A stretch of 64,000 nucleotides of DNA from Streptomyces sp. DH24 (lineage in GTDB: Bacteria; Actinomycetota; Actinomycetes; Streptomycetales; Streptomycetaceae): NCBI RefSeq assembly GCF_029813775.1, contig NZ_JARVKW010000027.1:43315-107314 (forward strand). Direction: 5' to 3'. A model generated the notes under the pieces. That model had not been told where the DNA came from and searched no databases. It saw only the letters and a program-made list of their open reading frames with translations. Both the position numbers and the translations under genes were made by a program. Positions 55,527-64,000 of this stretch are shown piece after piece. Every line of letters begins with the position of its first letter. Within the stretch, counting starts at the first letter, position 1.

Positions 55527-56429
55527 TCAGACGCCGGCCTTCCCGGCCGCTCCCCGGCTGGCCGGAATCGCGCACTCCGCGGGATCGCCGGCGGGGTGCG
55601 CCCCGGCCAGGGCCCGGGCGCGGCGCCGCGCCAGCGGAGCCGCCAGCGCCGTCAGCACGACGAACGCGCCGATGGTCAGCAGCACGATCGTCGCGCCGGG
55701 CGGCACGTCCTGGTAGTACGAGGTGACGGTGCCGCCGATGGTCACGCTCACGCCGATGGCGACGGCGACCGCGAACGTGGCCGCGAAACTGCGGGTGAGC
55801 TGCTGCGCGGCTGCCACCGGGACCACCATCAGCGCCGACACCAGCAGCAGTCCGACGACCCGCATCGCGACCGTCACCGTCACGGCCGCGGTGATCGCCG
55901 TCAGCAGGTTCAGGACCCGCACCGGCAGGCCGGTCACGCGCGCGAACTCCTCGTCCTGGCTGACCGCGAACAGCTGCCGCCGCAGGCCGAGCGTGACGAG
56001 GACCACGAACGCGGCCAGCACGCAGATCGCCGTCACGTCGGACTCGGACACCGTGGACAGCGAGCCGAAGAGGTACGAGGTGAGGTTCGCGTTGGAACCG
56101 GTCGGCGCGAGGTTGATGAACATCACGCCGCCCGCCATGCCGCCGTAGAACAGCATCGCCAGGGCGATGTCGCCCCGTGTCCTGCCGTACCAGCGGATCA
56201 GCTCCATGAGGACCGCGCCCAGGACGGAGACCAGCGTCGCCATCCACACCGGCGACCAGGACAGCAGGAAGCCGAGGCCGACGCCGGTCATCGCGACGTG
56301 CCCGATGCCGTCGCCCATCAGGGCCTGGCGGCGCTGCACGAGGTAGATGCCGACGGCCGGGGCGGTGATGCCGACCAGGACGGCCGCCAGCAGGGCCCGC
56401 CGCATGAAGTCGTAGTCGAGGAGTTCCAT
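55527..56429 (-). CDS. znuB: zinc ABC transporter permease
   Basis: 300 residues from ATG 56429, overlapping znuC by ATGA. ABC-3 family metal permease with about eight hydrophobic helices; characteristic opening MELLDYDFMRRALLAAVLVG, the segment RRQALMGDGIGHVAMTG and the MRVVGLLLVSALMVVPVAAAQQ stretch are conserved in zinc/manganese permeases. With Zur next door and a Zur box, zinc is the likely ion. Confidence 0.94.
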   Translation of the reverse strand: MELLDYDFMRRALLAAVLVGITAPAVGIYLVQRRQALMGDGIGHVAMTGVGLGFLLSWSPVWMATLVSVLGAVLMELIRWYGRTRGDIALAMLFYGGMAGGVMFINLAPTGSNANLTSYLFGSLSTVSESDVTAICVLAAFVVLVTLGLRRQLFAVSQDEEFARVTGLPVRVLNLLTAITAAVTVTVAMRVVGLLLVSALMVVPVAAAQQLTRSFAATFAVAVAIGVSVTIGGTVTSYYQDVPPGATIVLLTIGAFVVLTALAAPLARRRARALAGAHPAGDPAECAIPASRGAAGKAGV

Positions 56430-57196
56430 CAGCTCAGCAGTCCCGTGCGGATCGGTTCGGCGCCCGCGGGTGCGTGCGGGTGCACGTGGTCGTGGCCGGG
56501 CAGCGCGTGCTGGCCGACGGCCTTCGGCGGCGGGCCGTCGTGCACGACACAGCCGTCGCGCAGCACGACCGCACGGTCGATCAGCGGCTCCAGCGGGCCG
56601 AGTTCGTGCAGGACGAGCAGGACGGAGACGCCCCGCGCGACCTGCTCGCGCAGCGTCTCGGCGAGCACCTCCTGGCTGGCCAGGTCGACGCCCGCCATCG
56701 GCTCGTCCATGATCAGCAGCTCGGGTTCGGCGGCGAGCGCGCGGGCGATCAGCACCCGCTGGTGCTGGCCGCCGGAGAGCGCGTTCACGGAGTCCTTCGC
56801 CCGGTCCGCCATGCCGACCAGGTCCAGGGCGCGGCGCACGGCCTCGTGGTCGGCCCCGCGCAGCAGACCGAACCGGGCCCGTGACAGCCGGCCCGAGGTG
56901 ACGATCTCGGTGACGGTGGCGGGCACGCCGCCCGCGGCCGTGGTGCGCTGCGGTACGTAGCCCACGCGCGCCCAGGCACGGAAGCGGTGCCGGGGCGTGC
57001 CGAACAGCTCGATGGCGCCGGCGGCCACCGGGACCTGGCCGATGACGCTGCGCACGGCCGTGGACTTGCCGGAGCCGTTGGCGCCGAGCAGCGCGACGAC
57101 CTCACCGCGGCGCACGGTGAGGTCGATGCCCCGCAGGACGGGCCGCGAACCCAGCTCGGCGCGGACGCCGCGCATCGATATGACGGGCTCGGTCAT
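56429..57196 (-). CDS. znuC: zinc ABC transporter ATP-binding protein
   Basis: 255 residues from ATG 57196. ABC ATPase: Walker A GANGSGKST near 38, Q-loop PQR, signature LSGGQHQRVLIARAL near 140, Walker B LLIMDEPMAGVD. The C-terminal tail is His-rich (QHALPGHDHVHPHAP), probably metal-binding. It overlaps znuB and lies 17 bp after znuA. Confidence 0.94.
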   Translation of the reverse strand: MTEPVISMRGVRAELGSRPVLRGIDLTVRRGEVVALLGANGSGKSTAVRSVIGQVPVAAGAIELFGTPRHRFRAWARVGYVPQRTTAAGGVPATVTEIVTSGRLSRARFGLLRGADHEAVRRALDLVGMADRAKDSVNALSGGQHQRVLIARALAAEPELLIMDEPMAGVDLASQEVLAETLREQVARGVSVLLVLHELGPLEPLIDRAVVLRDGCVVHDGPPPKAVGQHALPGHDHVHPHAPAGAEPIRTGLLS

Positions 57197-57213
57197 GCCG
57201 TCCTCCAGTCCGG

Positions 57214-58194
57214 TCACTTGCTGCCCAGGGCCTTCTGCAGCGCCTTGAGGTTGGCCTCCATGACCTGGATGTAGTCGTCGCCCCGGGACTTGTCCGTGAT
57301 GCCCTCGACGGGGTCCAGCACGTCCGTCTTGAGGCCGGCGTCCTTGGCGAGGGTCTTGGCGGTCTTGTCGGACACCAGTGTCTCGTAGAACACGGTGGTC
57401 ACGCCGTCGGCCTTGGCCTCCTGCTGGAGCTCCTTCACACGGGCCGCGCTGGGCTCGCTCTCCGGGTCGAGGCCGGAGATGGCCTCCTGGGTCAGGCCGT
57501 AGCGGTGGGCGAGGTAGCCGAAGGCGGCGTGGTTGGTGAAGAAGACCTTGGTCCTGGTGTTCTTCAGGCCCTCCTCGAAGGCGGTGTCGAGGGCGGTCAG
57601 CTTCTTGACCAGGTCCGCGGTGTTCTTCCGGTAGTCCGCCGCGTGGTCCGGGTCGGCCTTCTGGAGGGCCTTGCCCACGCCCTCGGCGACCTCGGCGTAC
57701 TTCGTGGGGTCCAGCCAGACGTGGGGGTCGAGCGCGTGCTCCTCCTCGGAGTGCTCCTCGGCGTGCTCCTCGGAGTGCGCCTCCTCGCCGCCGTGGTCGT
57801 GGCCGTCCTCGGTGCCGAGGTCCTCCAGCTCCGTGAGGGTCGCCGCGTCGATCTTCGTCTTGATGCCGGACTGGGCGACGGCCTCGTCCACGGTGGGCTG
57901 CAGGCCCTTGAGGTAGAGCGCCGCGTCGGACTCCTCCAGCTGCGCGCGCTGCTGGGTGCTGATCTCCAGGTCGTGCGGCTCCTGGCCGGGCCGGGTCAGA
58001 CTGGTGACGTTGACGTGCTCGCCGCCGATCTGCTCGGCGAGGTACGCCATCGGGTAGAACGACGCGACGACGTCGAACTTGTCCGTGTTGCCCGCGGCGG
58101 CGCTGTCGGAGGAGCAGGCGGAGAGCGTGCCGAGCGCGAGGGCGGTGGCGGCGGCGGTCGCCAACCCGGATATGTGGTGTCGTCGTACGTTCAT
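57214..58194 (-). CDS. znuA: zinc-binding lipoprotein ZnuA
   Basis: 326 residues from ATG 58194; ATGs at 58203 and 58212 are in frame. Signal sequence with lipobox LSAC near residue 27. Cluster A-I (ZnuA-type) fold: VVASFYPMAYLAEQIGG near 42, GQEPHDLEI with His ligand, an acidic His-rich loop GHDHGGEEAHSEEHAEEHSEEEH near 132-155, then DPHVWLDP, TNHAAFGYLAHRYGL and DPESEPS. It captures zinc for ZnuBC. Confidence 0.94.
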   Translation of the reverse strand: MNVRRHHISGLATAAATALALGTLSACSSDSAAAGNTDKFDVVASFYPMAYLAEQIGGEHVNVTSLTRPGQEPHDLEISTQQRAQLEESDAALYLKGLQPTVDEAVAQSGIKTKIDAATLTELEDLGTEDGHDHGGEEAHSEEHAEEHSEEEHALDPHVWLDPTKYAEVAEGVGKALQKADPDHAADYRKNTADLVKKLTALDTAFEEGLKNTRTKVFFTNHAAFGYLAHRYGLTQEAISGLDPESEPSAARVKELQQEAKADGVTTVFYETLVSDKTAKTLAKDAGLKTDVLDPVEGITDKSRGDDYIQVMEANLKALQKALGSK

Positions 58195-58215
58195 GACAGT
58201 CATTTTCAACAAATA

Positions 58216-58230
58216 TGGAAACCGTTGTCA
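58216..58230. promoter_or_regulatory. Zur box
   Basis: TGGAAACCGTTGTCA (plus strand), a 15-bp site with TGxxAAC-N-GTTxxCA symmetry, matches the actinobacterial Zur-box pattern. It lies 21-36 bp before the znuA start and so would block znuA transcription when zinc is plentiful. It could also influence the divergent glyS promoter. Confidence 0.7.
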
Positions 58231-58254
58231 ACAAACGCTGGCCAGGGGACCGAT

Positions 58255-58285
58255 TTGATTGAAGGGCAGGCCCCGCCGGTAACCT
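58255..58285 (+). promoter_or_regulatory. glyS promoter
   Basis: TTGATT (58255-58260) and TAACCT (58280-58285) with a 19-bp spacer fit a housekeeping promoter; the start codon is 58 bp downstream. No T-box stem I or T-box sequence is visible in the 5' leader. Confidence 0.5.
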
Positions 58286-58343
58286 GAAGCATTCGCTGGA
58301 AGCATCTCGCTTCGTCGCCCGTCGTCGTAATGAAGAGAGCACC

Positions 58344-59726
<1,383 letters not shown>

Positions 59727-59732
59727 CCGCCA

Positions 59733-59749
59733 CCGGGGCCGAGCCCCGG
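59733..59749. terminator. hairpin after glyS
   Basis: CCGGGGC-CGA-GCCCCGG, 7-bp stem with a 3-nt loop, 6 bp after the stop. A second longer hairpin, ACGCCCA (59758-59764) with TGGGCGT (59794-59800), follows. Confidence 0.6.
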
Positions 59750-60023
59750 AATCTGTGACGCCCATCCGCCGCCCGACGGGTTCGGGAGCCGGGTGGGCGT
59801 TCGCGTCGCGCCGCCCGGCCATGGGTCCCCGACATCGCCTGGGCGTCGGCCCCCGATACGGGCGGCGCGGCTGCTGCACGCCGACGCGACGGCCTTCCAG
59901 GCCACCGGGCGCCGCCACGACCCGCCCACGCCCGGGAGTGGGAACAGCCCGGGATCGAGGACGAGTTCGAGGCGGTCGTGGACCTGGGGGCGCGGGGCCC
60001 GCGGGCGGCTGGGCCGGCTCCCG
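59750..60023. other. 274-bp gap, possible gene remnant
   Basis: No start codon with ribosome-binding site and no recognised protein. A forward frame reads EWEQPGIEDEFEAVVDLGARG at about 59938-60000, a compositionally protein-like stretch with no opening upstream. I list it only as a possible remnant. It borders the 3' end of the GNAT gene. Confidence 0.35.
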
Positions 60024-60656
60024 TCAGAGCAGGTCGGCGTCCGCCGTCGTCCGGCCCAGGTACGCGACCGGACCCGCGTCCGGCACGTCGATCTCGTGGA
60101 AGCCCATCCGGTCGTAGAAGGCGCGAGCCTTGACGTTCGCGGTGGCCATGCACAGGTGGATCGCCGGAACGCCCCTGTCCCGCAGGGCCCGCAGCAGGGT
60201 GCGCATCAGGGCCCGTCCGTGGCCGCGGCCCTGCCACTCGGGGAGCAGGTCGATGTGCAGATGGGCCGGGTAGGCGGCCACCTCCGGCACGACCATCCGC
60301 TCCGGATCGTGCAGCAGTCCCAGCATGACCTCGTCCGGCGTGACCGGCGGCCGGGTCGGCGCCGGGTAGCGGTCCGCGACCAGCGGCAGCCACTCGGTGC
60401 GGAAGGCCGCCGCGAAGGCGGGGGTGTCCGCGGCGCCGATGATGTAGCCGACGGCCCGGCCGTGCCCGTCGTCCAGGACGAAGGCCAGCTCCGGCTCCAG
60501 ATGGACGTACGGAGCGGCGAAGATCGCGGGGAGGATGCCGGGGTCCGCGTACACCGGGCGGCTGTCCTGGCCGTTGTGCGCGGTGCGGACGCAGATGTCG
60601 TCGAGGGCCGCCCGGTCCCCGGGGCGGTAGGCGCGTACGGAAGCAGACGTGGTCAC
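60024..60656 (-). CDS. GNAT family N-acetyltransferase under a CebR-type operator
   Basis: 210 residues from GTG 60656 (VTTSASVRAYRPGDRAAL). GNAT fold: ELAFVLDDGHGRAVGYIIGAAD (strands 2-4) near 62-84, the acetyl-CoA pyrophosphate loop QGRGHGRALMRTLL near 153-167, and NVKARAFYDRMGF near 184-196. The LVADRYPAP and AAYPAHLHIDLLPEW segments resemble the acetyltransferase related to the C-terminal domain of O-GlcNAcase. The acceptor is unknown. A perfect TGGGAGCGCTCCCA palindrome lies 20 bp upstream, suggesting control by CebR or a related LacI-family repressor, and hence by cello-oligosaccharides. Confidence 0.85.
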   Translation of the reverse strand: MTTSASVRAYRPGDRAALDDICVRTAHNGQDSRPVYADPGILPAIFAAPYVHLEPELAFVLDDGHGRAVGYIIGAADTPAFAAAFRTEWLPLVADRYPAPTRPPVTPDEVMLGLLHDPERMVVPEVAAYPAHLHIDLLPEWQGRGHGRALMRTLLRALRDRGVPAIHLCMATANVKARAFYDRMGFHEIDVPDAGPVAYLGRTTADADLL

Positions 60657-60675
60657 CGCAGCATCCTGCCTCTGC

Positions 60676-60689
60676 TGGGAGCGCTCCCA
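60676..60689. promoter_or_regulatory. CebR-type operator TGGGAGCGCTCCCA
   Basis: A perfect 14-bp palindrome identical to the CebR box of streptomycetes, which silences cello-oligosaccharide uptake and cellulase genes until cellobiose or cellotriose binds CebR. It lies 20 bp before the GNAT gene start and about 40 bp after the stop side of the small zinc-finger gene. Confidence 0.8.
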
Positions 60690-60727
60690 CAAGGGGTTTC
60701 CCGCGGTGCGGCAGCGCCGCCGGGCCG

Positions 60728-60934
60728 CTACCCCTCCGTCGGGTCCACCGTCGCCTGGTGGGCCTCGGCCAGGTGCTCCTCGGCCTTCAGCCACGGCAGG
60801 AACTGCGCGCCCCGGTGCCAGCCGCAGGTGTCGCACCGGATCGTGCGCTGCACCCCCGCGCGCCGGACGTGGACCACGTGCTGTCTGCCGTGCTGGTCCC
60901 AGCGGCTCACCTTGCTCGTGTCGATCTGGGGCAT
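60728..60934 (-). CDS. small zinc-finger-like conserved protein
   Basis: 68 residues from ATG 60934, with GGAGG 5 nt upstream. Contains CDTCGWHRGAQFLPWLKAEEHLAEAH (residues about 34-59): two Cys spaced CxxC and His pairs later, a probable C2H2-type zinc site. N-terminal half is Arg/His-rich (KVSRWDQHGRQHVVHVRR), so nucleic-acid binding is plausible. Family is known to me only as a streptomycete hypothetical. It lies upstream of the GNAT gene on the same strand; read-through would pass the CebR-type site. Confidence 0.7.
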   Translation of the reverse strand: MPQIDTSKVSRWDQHGRQHVVHVRRAGVQRTIRCDTCGWHRGAQFLPWLKAEEHLAEAHQATVDPTEG

Positions 60935-61112
60935 GACGCCTCCGGCTTCCGCGGACAAGGACGAGAAGGAGTGTGCCCCAAGACCAACATCAACAGGGAA
61001 ACCGCCCGGGCGAGTTGACCGAGCCGTGGCCGCGTCGTGCCGTCGGCGTGCCCGGCAAGGGCAGGCCCTCGGCGGCACCCGGCCCGCACGGCCCCGGCGT
61101 CCGCCGACTGCC

Positions 61113-61287
61113 GTTCACGTCACGCTCGCCGCCTCGCGGATCTCCGCCGACGGCCGCTCACCTCACGCCCGTCGTCTCGCGTTCACGTCACGCCCGCCAC
61201 CTTGCGGGTCTCCGCCGACGGCCGCTCACCTCACGCCCGTCGTCTCGCGTTCACGTCACGCCCGCCGCCTCGCGGATCTCCGCCGAC
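61113..61287. repeat. 68-bp tandem repeat overlapping the 3' end of the exporter gene
   Basis: A 68-bp unit recurs about 2.5 times (for example GTTCACGTCACG at 61113, 61181 and 61249; TCTCCGCCGACGG at 61141 and 61209). It includes two related half-units (TCACGTCACGCCCGCC and TCACCTCACGCCCGTC). The last copy codes the exporter C-terminus with its stop (SAEIREAAGVT), so earlier copies are duplicates of that end. The remaining DNA from 60935 to 61112 shows nothing I can name. Confidence 0.8.
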
Positions 61288-62693
61288 TCCAGCCGCTCCG
61301 CCGTCCGTTCCGCCGTGCGCCGGGCCCAGCGTCCGGTCGTCACCGCGCCCAGCACCAGGACCGCGAGCCCGCACGCCGCGAGGATCCACCAGCCCGGCCG
61401 CGCCGCCGCCACGAACACGTCCCGGTACGGCGCCGAACCCACGCCCGAGGCCAGCACCGCGCCGACCACCGTGACACCGAGGGCCTGGCCGAGCTGCCTG
61501 CTGGTGGAGGCCACGGCGGCGGCCACCCCGGCCTGCGCACGGGGCATGCCGGACACGGCGGTGTTGGTGATGGGCGCGTTGACGAAGCCGAAGCCGATGC
61601 CGAACAGGACGTATCCGGCGAACAGCGTGGCGTTCGCCGTCTCGGCCTCGAACAGGGCGAACAGCAGCCCGCCGGCCGTCATCGCGCAGCCCGCGATCAC
61701 CAGGGGCAGCCGCGGGCCCCGCGCGCCCACCAGCCGGCCGGACACCGGCGCGCACAGGAACGTCGGGACGGCCATGGGCAGCATCCACAGCCCGGCGTCC
61801 AGGGCGCTCAGCCCGCGCACGTTCTGCAGGTAGAGCGTGGACAGGAAGAGGAAGCCGCTCATCGACGCGAAGGAGGCGACCGCGATCACGGTGGCCCCGC
61901 TGAAGGGTGCGGAGCGGAAGAACCGCAGGTCGACGAGGGGTTCGGCGCGGCGCGGCTCGTACCACAGCAGGGCGGCGAGGGCGGCGGCGGCGAGTGCGGC
62001 GAAGGGCAGTACCGCCGTGAGGCCCGCGTTCGGCGCCTCGATGATCGCGTACGTCAGGCCGCCGAACAGGGCGATCACCAGCAACTGCCCGAACGGGTCG
62101 GGGCGGCGGGCCTTCGCCGCCCGGGACTCGGGGACGAACCGCCGGGTGAGCAGCAGCGCGGCGAGGCCCACGGGCAGGTTGATCCAGAAGATCGCCCGCC
62201 AGCCCACCGACTCCACGAGCAGCCCGCCGACCAGCGGGCCCGCGGCCATCGAGATGCCGACGACCGCGCCCCAGGCGCCTATCGCGCGGGCCCTCTCGCG
62301 CGGGTCGGTGAAGGTGTTGGTGATGATCGACATGGCGACCGGGTTGAGCATCGAGCCGCCGACCGCCTGCACCATCCGGAACGCGACCAGCGCCGGAAGG
62401 TTCGGCGCGACGGAGCACAGCGCGGAGCCGATCGTGAAGACGACCAGGCCCGCCATGAAGACGCGTCTGCGGCCGATCCGGTCGGCCGTGGAACCGGCGA
62501 GCATCAGCAGCGAGGCGAGGACCAGCGTGTAGGCGTCGATCGTCCACTGCAGGCCGGAGGTGCTCGCGTGGAACTCCCGCTGCATCGCGGGCAGGGCGAC
62601 GTTGAGCACGGTGTTGTCGATGCTCACGATCAGCAGGCTCATGCAGCAGATCGCGAGCACCAGCAGCCGTCGGCGGTGGCTCAGCTCAGGCAT
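61251..62693 (-). CDS. DHA2-type (EmrB/QacA) MFS drug exporter
   Basis: 480 residues from ATG 62693; TACGAT ends 7 nt before the start. Fourteen-helix MFS: SIDNTVLNVALPAM (motif D1) near 25-38, LAGSTADRIGRRRVFMAG (motif A) near 65-82, RMVQAVGGSMLNPVAMSII, then motif C GWRAIFWINLPVG near 163. Proton-driven efflux of drugs or antibiotics; substrate unknown. The GGTTAACTAATGACC inverted repeat upstream could be the site of an unlinked TetR/MarR regulator. Confidence 0.92.
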   Translation of the reverse strand: MPELSHRRRLLVLAICCMSLLIVSIDNTVLNVALPAMQREFHASTSGLQWTIDAYTLVLASLLMLAGSTADRIGRRRVFMAGLVVFTIGSALCSVAPNLPALVAFRMVQAVGGSMLNPVAMSIITNTFTDPRERARAIGAWGAVVGISMAAGPLVGGLLVESVGWRAIFWINLPVGLAALLLTRRFVPESRAAKARRPDPFGQLLVIALFGGLTYAIIEAPNAGLTAVLPFAALAAAALAALLWYEPRRAEPLVDLRFFRSAPFSGATVIAVASFASMSGFLFLSTLYLQNVRGLSALDAGLWMLPMAVPTFLCAPVSGRLVGARGPRLPLVIAGCAMTAGGLLFALFEAETANATLFAGYVLFGIGFGFVNAPITNTAVSGMPRAQAGVAAAVASTSRQLGQALGVTVVGAVLASGVGSAPYRDVFVAAARPGWWILAACGLAVLVLGAVTTGRWARRTAERTAERLESAEIREAAGVT

Positions 62694-62785
62694 GGCTCAC
62701 ATCGTAGCGTCGATAGTGCGGTTAACTAATGACCGTTACACGATCATCTGCGCGGGTACCCCGCCGCATGCGTGACAATGGGGGA
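62694..62785. promoter_or_regulatory. shared promoter region of the exporter and dus
   Basis: Between divergent starts: minus-strand TACGAT (plus 62701-62706) with a TTAGTT -35 (62724-62729), overlapped by GGTTA-N5-TGACC (62720-62734, imperfect repeat). On the plus strand GACAAT (62774-62779) ends 6 nt before dus. Both genes would have leaderless mRNAs. Confidence 0.5.
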
Positions 62786-63940
62786 ATGCCCACGCCGACA
62801 CCGACGACGACCTCGACCCTGACCATCGGCCCCCACCCGGTGCGGCCGCCGGTCGTGCTGGCCCCGATGGCCGGCATCACCAACGCGCCCTTCCGCACGC
62901 TGTGCCGGGAGTTCAGCGGTGGCAAGGGCCTGTTCGTCAGCGAGATGATCACCACCAGGGCGCTGGTCGAGCGCAACGACAAGACCATGCAGCTGATCAA
63001 GTTCGACGCGAGCGAGCGGCCCCGCTCGATCCAGCTGTACGGCGTCGACCCGGCGACCGTCGGCAAGGCCGTCCGCATGATCGCCGACGAGGGTCTCGCC
63101 GACCACATCGACCTGAACTTCGGCTGCCCCGTGCCGAAGGTCACGCGCAAGGGCGGCGGCTCCGCCCTGCCCTTCAAGCGGAACCTGCTGCGGGCCATCC
63201 TGCGCGAGGCCGTCAGCGGCGCCGGCGACCTGCCGGTGACGATGAAGATGCGCAAGGGCATCGACGACGACCACATCACCTACCTCGACGCCGGCCGCAT
63301 CGCCGTCGAGGAGGGCGTCACCGCCATCGCCCTGCACGGCCGCACCGCCGCCCAGCACTACGGCGGCACCGCCGACTGGGACGCCATCGCCCGCCTCAAG
63401 GAGCACGTCCCGGAGATCCCCGTGCTCGGCAACGGCGACATCTGGTCGGCGGAGGACGCGCTGCGCATGGTGCGCGAGACCGGCTGCGACGGCGTGGTCG
63501 TGGGCCGCGGCTGCCTGGGCCGGCCGTGGCTGTTCTCCGACCTCGTGGCCGCCTTCGAGGGCCGCACCGAGGACATCGCCCGGCCGCCCCTGCGCGAGGT
63601 CGCCGACGTGATGGTGCGGCACGCGACGCTGCTCGGCGAGTGGATCGGCGACGAGTCGCGCGGCGTCATCGACTTCCGCAAGCACGTCGCCTGGTACCTG
63701 AAGGGCTTCGCCGTCGGCTCCGAGATGCGCAAGCGGCTCGCCGTCACGTCCTCGCTGGCCGAACTGCGCGCCGGGCTCGACGAGCTGGACCTCGACCAGC
63801 CCTGGCCCGCCGGAGCCGACGGGCCCCGCGGCCGTACGTCCGGCAACAACCGCGTGGTGCTGCCGGACGGCTGGCTCAAGGACCCGTACGACTGCGCGGG
63901 TGTCGGCGAGGACGCCGAACTGGACACCTCCGGCGGCTGA
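62786..63940 (+). CDS. dusB: tRNA-dihydrouridine synthase
   Basis: 384 residues from ATG 62786, chosen because GACAAT ends 6 nt upstream; ATG 62729 would read through promoter DNA. Flavin-dependent reduction of uridine in the tRNA D-loop. Motifs: VVLAPMAGITNAPFRTLCREFSG near 28-50, DLNFGCPVPKVTRKGGGSAL near 112-131 with the catalytic Cys, MKMRKGIDDDHITY, LHGRTAAQHYGG and VLGNGDIWS, GRGCLGRPWLF. DusB-like. The last 60 bases of the window hold no further gene start. Confidence 0.93.
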   Translation: MPTPTPTTTSTLTIGPHPVRPPVVLAPMAGITNAPFRTLCREFSGGKGLFVSEMITTRALVERNDKTMQLIKFDASERPRSIQLYGVDPATVGKAVRMIADEGLADHIDLNFGCPVPKVTRKGGGSALPFKRNLLRAILREAVSGAGDLPVTMKMRKGIDDDHITYLDAGRIAVEEGVTAIALHGRTAAQHYGGTADWDAIARLKEHVPEIPVLGNGDIWSAEDALRMVRETGCDGVVVGRGCLGRPWLFSDLVAAFEGRTEDIARPPLREVADVMVRHATLLGEWIGDESRGVIDFRKHVAWYLKGFAVGSEMRKRLAVTSSLAELRAGLDELDLDQPWPAGADGPRGRTSGNNRVVLPDGWLKDPYDCAGVGEDAELDTSGG

Positions 63941-64000
63941 CCGGCCCCGGCGAAGCCGCGGGTGGCGGACCCGGTGGGGGACGGGCCCGCCGCCGTACCG

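Noticed and set aside
58286..58343. T-box riboswitch before glyS
   Set aside because: The leader is too short and has no specifier stem or T-box sequence.

Overview
The window is a 64-kb piece of a very GC-rich actinobacterial chromosome, almost certainly Streptomyces. Signs of this are the extreme third-position GC, the many GTG starts, a CIRCE/hrcA/dnaJ pair, a leuA leader peptide, a Zur-znu locus, a CebR-type palindrome, a leucine TTA codon in a SpoIIE-type gene, and long antisense shadow ORFs. It looks like conserved core chromosome: I see no tRNA, rRNA, IS element, prophage or CRISPR array.

Layout. 0-4 kb: DNA replication and translation (holA, rpsT, lepA). 4-8.3 kb: a fatty-acyl-CoA ligase and a three-domain anti-sigma-kinase/GAF/SpoIIE-phosphatase protein with a TTA codon, followed by about 490 bp of degenerate GC-rich repeats. 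8.8-16 kb: hemW, a DUF3097 gene with an MBL hydrolase, the heat-shock pair hrcA-dnaJ behind a CIRCE operator, a nitronate monooxygenase and rsmE. 16-24 kb: a membrane protein, a lipoprotein, a tricorn-type protease, a HIT protein, RNase Z and an adenosine/adenine deaminase. 24-30 kb: an MFS transporter, then an IclR regulator divergent from kdgD-gudD (D-glucarate catabolism) and a PfkB sugar kinase. 30.6-35.4 kb: the phoH-ybeY-corC/hlyC-mmcQ-cdd-like-era cluster. 35.4-36.8 kb: an emfourin-type inhibitor beside a protealysin-like M4 protease that carries a frameshift. 37-39.8 kb: leuL-leuA with an attenuator, and a TerB-like protein.

40-53 kb is the most accessory part. It holds an MMPL exporter, a two-component system whose start site follows a 19-bp tandem repeat, and a secreted sialidase. 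Convergent to these is an aldolase/ABC-transporter operon (sialic-acid type) divergent from a GntR regulator. 53-60 kb returns to core genes: recO, uppS, zur-znuB-znuC-znuA and glyS. 60-64 kb has a GNAT acetyltransferase behind a perfect CebR-type palindrome, a small zinc-finger protein, a DHA2-type exporter and a dus tRNA-dihydrouridine synthase.

Two themes recur. First, about a dozen transcription-unit heads have a -10-like hexamer ending 6-7 nt before the start codon, as expected for leaderless mRNAs. Second, tandem repeats with different units (15, 16, 19, 30, 32 and 68 bp) sit at gene boundaries, and in one case inside a coding region. Coordinates were read by eye; start codons are choices made from ribosome-binding sites, overlaps and family length.
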